DNA of 52,029 bases, taken from positions 1 to 52,029 of the IMG/VR virus record IMGVR_UViG_3300028553_002163. One strand, given 5' to 3'. Within the stretch, counting starts at the first letter, position 1. Each line of letters starts with the position of its first letter. Made by a program: the position numbers and the translations under genes. The notes below the pieces were generated by a model. The model did no database searches, had not been told where the DNA came from, and worked only from the letters and a program-made list of their open reading frames with translations. This DNA comes from a virus. Shown here one piece after another: positions 50,067 to 52,029 of this stretch.

Positions 50067-50624
50067 CTACCGCAGGCTCTGCCACAGCGCCTGGTCAGGG
50101 CCATAGTGCTGCTGTATGTAGGTGCGCTGCTGCGCAGTGATGCCGGTGTGCAGGCTGATGCTTTGGTTTATGGCCGCCCCGGTGACTCGGCCGCCCATCC
50201 ACGCCACGCAGGCCTCGATCTCGTCCTCGAAGCGGAAGAACACAGTGCGGGCCGTGGCCCTGTGCCCCTGCGAGCTCCAGGCCGTGTCGCCATGATCCTG
50301 GGTGGGATGGTCCCTGTGCCAGTCCACGAAGCTGTGCCAGTTGCTCATGATTGACCGCTCGCACACCAGGCCGCCCGGTCCCAGCACGATGCGCTCCCGA
50401 TACTGCGGCAGCTGCAGCCAATGCTGCCACAGGCTGATGAATCTCTCCACGGGATCTCTGATGATCATGCTCCACTCATAGTGCGGGTACAGGGTGTTGG
50501 TGGGCTGGTGTCGGGGGAACATGGCCTCGTAGCCGTCAACATGATCACACTGCGATCGCAGGAACGAACCAGCGCAGCGGGCGTTGTGTATGTGGCCTTT
50601 CATCAGCGAGTGCACCATGAACAT
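50067..50624 (-). CDS. Sulfotransferase-like protein
   Basis: 185 residues. MIIRDPVERFISLWQHW (about 53-69) is the 3'-phosphate-binding motif; the N-terminal 5'-loop is not clearly seen (KGHIHNARCAGS may be its remnant). C-terminal FFRFEDEIEACVAWMGG matches the family's Glu/Asp-bearing helix. Shorter than full-length relatives. Distant paralogue of 35535-36113. Confidence 0.65.
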   Translation of the reverse strand: MFMVHSLMKGHIHNARCAGSFLRSQCDHVDGYEAMFPRHQPTNTLYPHYEWSMIIRDPVERFISLWQHWLQLPQYRERIVLGPGGLVCERSIMSNWHSFVDWHRDHPTQDHGDTAWSSQGHRATARTVFFRFEDEIEACVAWMGGRVTGAAINQSISLHTGITAQQRTYIQQHYGPDQALWQSLR

Positions 50625-50660
50625 GTGTGTTAATTATGCCCGCCGTGGCTAATTATGTGC

Positions 50661-50819
50661 ATGGAAGATCAGGACACACAGGTCTACTGCGAGGGCTGGG
50701 ATCGCTATCAGGAGGAACCCACGCACCCGGGCGTGTACTACACATTAAAACAGCGGGCAGATGGCACCCGCACAGCAGTGTGCTACTACTGCGGCCGCAA
50801 GTGGCTCACGGCGGACTGA
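50661..50819 (+). CDS. Small protein with zinc-ribbon-like end
   Basis: 52 residues from ATG 50661 (54 from the in-frame ATG at 50655). A C-terminal CYYCGRKW pair of Cys with a single Cys near the start. No family recognised. Overlapped by longer open frames in this GC-rich stretch, which have less natural composition. Confidence 0.45.
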   Translation: MEDQDTQVYCEGWDRYQEEPTHPGVYYTLKQRADGTRTAVCYYCGRKWLTAD

Positions 50820-50829
50820 CGCCCAGCAT

Positions 50830-50835
50830 TAAATA
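50830..50835 (+). promoter_or_regulatory. TAAATA late-promoter-like box
   Basis: CATTAAATACTGGCAACATG; 8-nt gap to ATG 50844. Shares TAAATACTGGC with the box at 57-62. Confidence 0.55.
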
Positions 50836-50843
50836 CTGGCAAC

Positions 50844-51320
50844 ATGGACGAGCGAGACTACTACATAGAGCAGCACCGCCTGGAGCATGCCCGCAACAGC
50901 ACGTTCTCGGGCAAGAGCCTGGTGCCACACATACCAGCGATAGATCGGCTGCTGCAGCAACATGCCTGTGACACCATACTGGACTACGGCTGTGGCAAAG
51001 CTCAGTGTTGGCCCGCACAATGGCAGGGCAGAATCACAGGTTATGATCCCGCGTACGAACCCTATAGCGTGCGACCCGTGGGCAGGTATGACATGGTGAT
51101 CTGCACCGACGTCATGGAACATGTGCCTGTGTCTGCTGTGGATTGGGTGATCCAAGACATATTTGACCACAGCGGCAAGTGGGTGTATCTCAGCATCTGC
51201 ACCCGTGCTTCTGGCAAGACCCTGCCCGATGGCAGCAACAAGCATGTGACCATAAGACCCAGCAGTTGGTGGGATCTGAGATTGGCGGCACATGATCGCT
51301 GCACCGTGGTATACAGCTAG
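50844..51320 (+). CDS. SAM-dependent methyltransferase
   Basis: 158 residues, a short class I fold. ILDYGCGKA (SAM loop, about 45-53), GRITGYDPAYEPY, YDMVICTDVMEHVP (motif for class I), then WVYLSICTRASGKTLPDGSNKHV. The C-terminus is truncated relative to family members of 200-250 residues. Substrate unknown. Last plus-strand gene before the repeat region. Confidence 0.75.
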   Translation: MDERDYYIEQHRLEHARNSTFSGKSLVPHIPAIDRLLQQHACDTILDYGCGKAQCWPAQWQGRITGYDPAYEPYSVRPVGRYDMVICTDVMEHVPVSAVDWVIQDIFDHSGKWVYLSICTRASGKTLPDGSNKHVTIRPSSWWDLRLAAHDRCTVVYS

Positions 51321-51335
51321 CAAAAAAACACAGCA

Positions 51336-51370
51336 GCAAATTTTTTAAATCTGAGAAACACTGGGGTGTG
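51336..51370. repeat. 35-bp direct repeat, left copy
   Basis: GCAAATTTT ... TGAGAAACACTGGGGTGTG. Matches 51674-51708 at 31 of 35 positions; the last 19 bp are identical. Confidence 0.8.
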
Positions 51371-51385
51371 TATCTGCCCTGGAGT

Positions 51386-51595
51386 CTACTTGCAATCGCA
51401 GTGTTCGAACCAGGCACCCAGATGTGCAAATCCCATGGCCAGCCACATGAAAAACATCCCTGTAAAATGTGATTGATCATGGCCGTGCCCATGATGATTG
51501 TGATGACAGATTGCTTCTGAACAATTCAAGTAATAAGTGACTGCTGCTGCTGCAAAAAATACCGGTGTCCAAATCTTGTTATAATGTTTGATCAT
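51386..51595 (-). CDS. His-rich two-helix membrane protein
   Basis: 69 residues from ATG 51595 (74 from 51610). Two hydrophobic segments (TPVFFAAAAVTYYL and GMFFMWLAMGFAHLGAWF) joined by a loop with CHHNHHGHGHDQSH, about seven His with Cys, and a C-terminal HCDC. A metal-binding membrane peptide is plausible. Direct repeats flank the gene (51336-51370 and 51674-51708). Confidence 0.55.
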   Translation of the reverse strand: MIKHYNKIWTPVFFAAAAVTYYLNCSEAICHHNHHGHGHDQSHFTGMFFMWLAMGFAHLGAWFEHCDCK

Positions 51596-51673
51596 TTTAC
51601 CAATGTGCATGCTGTACTTATACAGTTGGCTGTGTGTGTGACCCTATACAGCAGTGGGTGTGTTGGCAGCTGT

Positions 51674-51708
51674 GCAAATTTTCCAAAAATGAGAAACACT
51701 GGGGTGTG
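51674..51708. repeat. 35-bp direct repeat, right copy
   Basis: Partner of 51336-51370. Lies in the non-coding stretch right of the His-rich gene. Confidence 0.8.
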
Positions 51709-51970
51709 GTCACTTTTGGCGTGTATACAGAATCGGGGCACTGCTGGGTAAAGGTAGTTGCTGCGTTTTTTTTAATATGGGGGTATTTTAGCATCCACCA
51801 GGTGATTTTTACACCATGGGGCTTACAAAATACAAAAAATGCTTTTTATAAAAAAATGCTATGCGACCAGGCCTCCGATCGAATCAATTCAGAAACGATT
51901 ACCAACCCGGAGACCGGAGCCACTCGTCACTCGTAATCTTCCTCAACAGAACGGACCCGTTGTCACGGCC

Positions 51971-51990
51971 CAGGGTGGAGATCCGCCCTG
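51971..51990. repeat. Hairpin CAGGGTGG/CCGCCCTG
   Basis: 8-bp stem with one G-T pair and a 4-nt loop AGAT. It shares GATCCGCCCTGTG with the hairpin at 48995-49020. No T-run. Confidence 0.55.
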
Positions 51991-52029
51991 TGCACCACTC
52001 TGGATTGCGTAGGGGGTCGACCACCCTGC

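Larger units (their letters stand above)
51611..52029. other. Right-end stretch without a supported gene
   Basis: 418 nt. It holds the right copy of the 35-bp repeat and the hairpin at 51971-51990. An open frame at 51634-51936 lacks a start signal and has unnatural composition. The plus-strand frame after 51860 (Arg/Ser-rich) runs to the edge without family likeness. The sequence reaches the end of the window without a clear gene. Confidence 0.5.

Noticed and set aside
38034-50624. Right third of the window as bacterial chromosome
   Set aside because: Host-like genes (FTR1, porin, MFS, clpP, csp) suggested this, but TAAATA boxes, gene coupling, TTAA junctions, radical-SAM relatives and virion-like small proteins continue on both sides without a break. 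Read coverage could still overturn this.
51634-51936. Open frame of 100 codons at the right end
   Set aside because: No start signal, unnatural Cys/Trp-rich composition, and it runs across the right copy of the 35-bp repeat.
1-52029. CRISPR arrays, insertion sequences, homing endonucleases, inteins
   Set aside because: No regularly spaced repeats, transposase motifs, GIY-YIG/HNH/LAGLIDADG motifs or intein splice blocks were seen on either strand.

Overview
The window reads as part of the genome of a large, T4-like marine myovirus infecting a Gram-negative bacterium; it does not look like a bacterial chromosome. The reasons are a T4-type replication and recombination set (gp32, UvsX, UvsW, gp61 primase, gp41 helicase), head-to-tail overlapping genes with almost no spacing, a virion-like protein behind a T4-late-type box, two CCA-encoding tRNAs, and no ribosomal, central-metabolism or cell-division genes. 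The host is not identifiable from this stretch. The outer-membrane porin, lipoprotein and MHS transporter point to a Gram-negative host.

Layout. 0-6.7 kb: a large conserved phage protein, gp32 and uvsX with small genes, a HAD phosphatase and a P-loop kinase/nucleotidyltransferase fusion. 6.7-19.4 kb: a surface-glycan island with GT-A and GT61 glycosyltransferases, four paralogous capsule-type (KpsC/KpsS-like) proteins, two FkbM and one other methyltransferase, an NDP-sugar epimerase, AsnB, an MptE/DUF115-like protein and a SprT-like protease. 19.8-31.3 kb: the UvsW operon, a 188-aa mini DnaE-like protein, a virion-like protein, primase, helicase, endonuclease III and a PHP-less DnaE-type polymerase. 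No family-B gp43 polymerase lies in the window. 31.4-37.8 kb: four radical-SAM proteins with an SDR, a sulfotransferase and an SGNH hydrolase. 37.8-38.0 kb: tRNA-Ala and tRNA-Thr. 38.0-44.3 kb: an iron, heme and bilin region with FTR1 permease, lipoprotein, MIP18/DUF59 protein, porin, PcyA/PcyX-type bilin reductase, MHS transporter and heme oxygenase. 44.2-52.0 kb: a fifth radical-SAM protein, ClpP, an ATP-PPase, a cold-shock protein, a sulfotransferase, a methyltransferase and small membrane proteins.

Regulation. Two promoter classes can be seen. Sigma70-type promoters with 16-17 nt spacers precede gp32, uvsX, the GT61 gene, the uvsW operon, a radical-SAM operon, FTR1, the lipoprotein, the DUF59 gene, clpP and csp. 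A TAAATA box, the core of the T4 late promoter, lies 4-16 nt upstream of about a dozen start codons with no Shine-Dalgarno in between, which suggests (near-)leaderless late transcripts.

How it fits together (inference). Heme oxygenase would open heme to biliverdin, Fe2+ and CO, and the ferredoxin-dependent bilin reductase would reduce biliverdin. FTR1, porin and MHS transporter could handle iron or solutes, and the DUF59 protein could serve Fe-S assembly; radical-SAM enzymes and endonuclease III all need 4Fe-4S clusters. The glycan and radical-SAM islands probably modify surfaces of virion or cell. At least two genes (an FkbM methyltransferase and a His-rich membrane protein) are bracketed by direct repeats, suggesting single-gene cassette acquisition.
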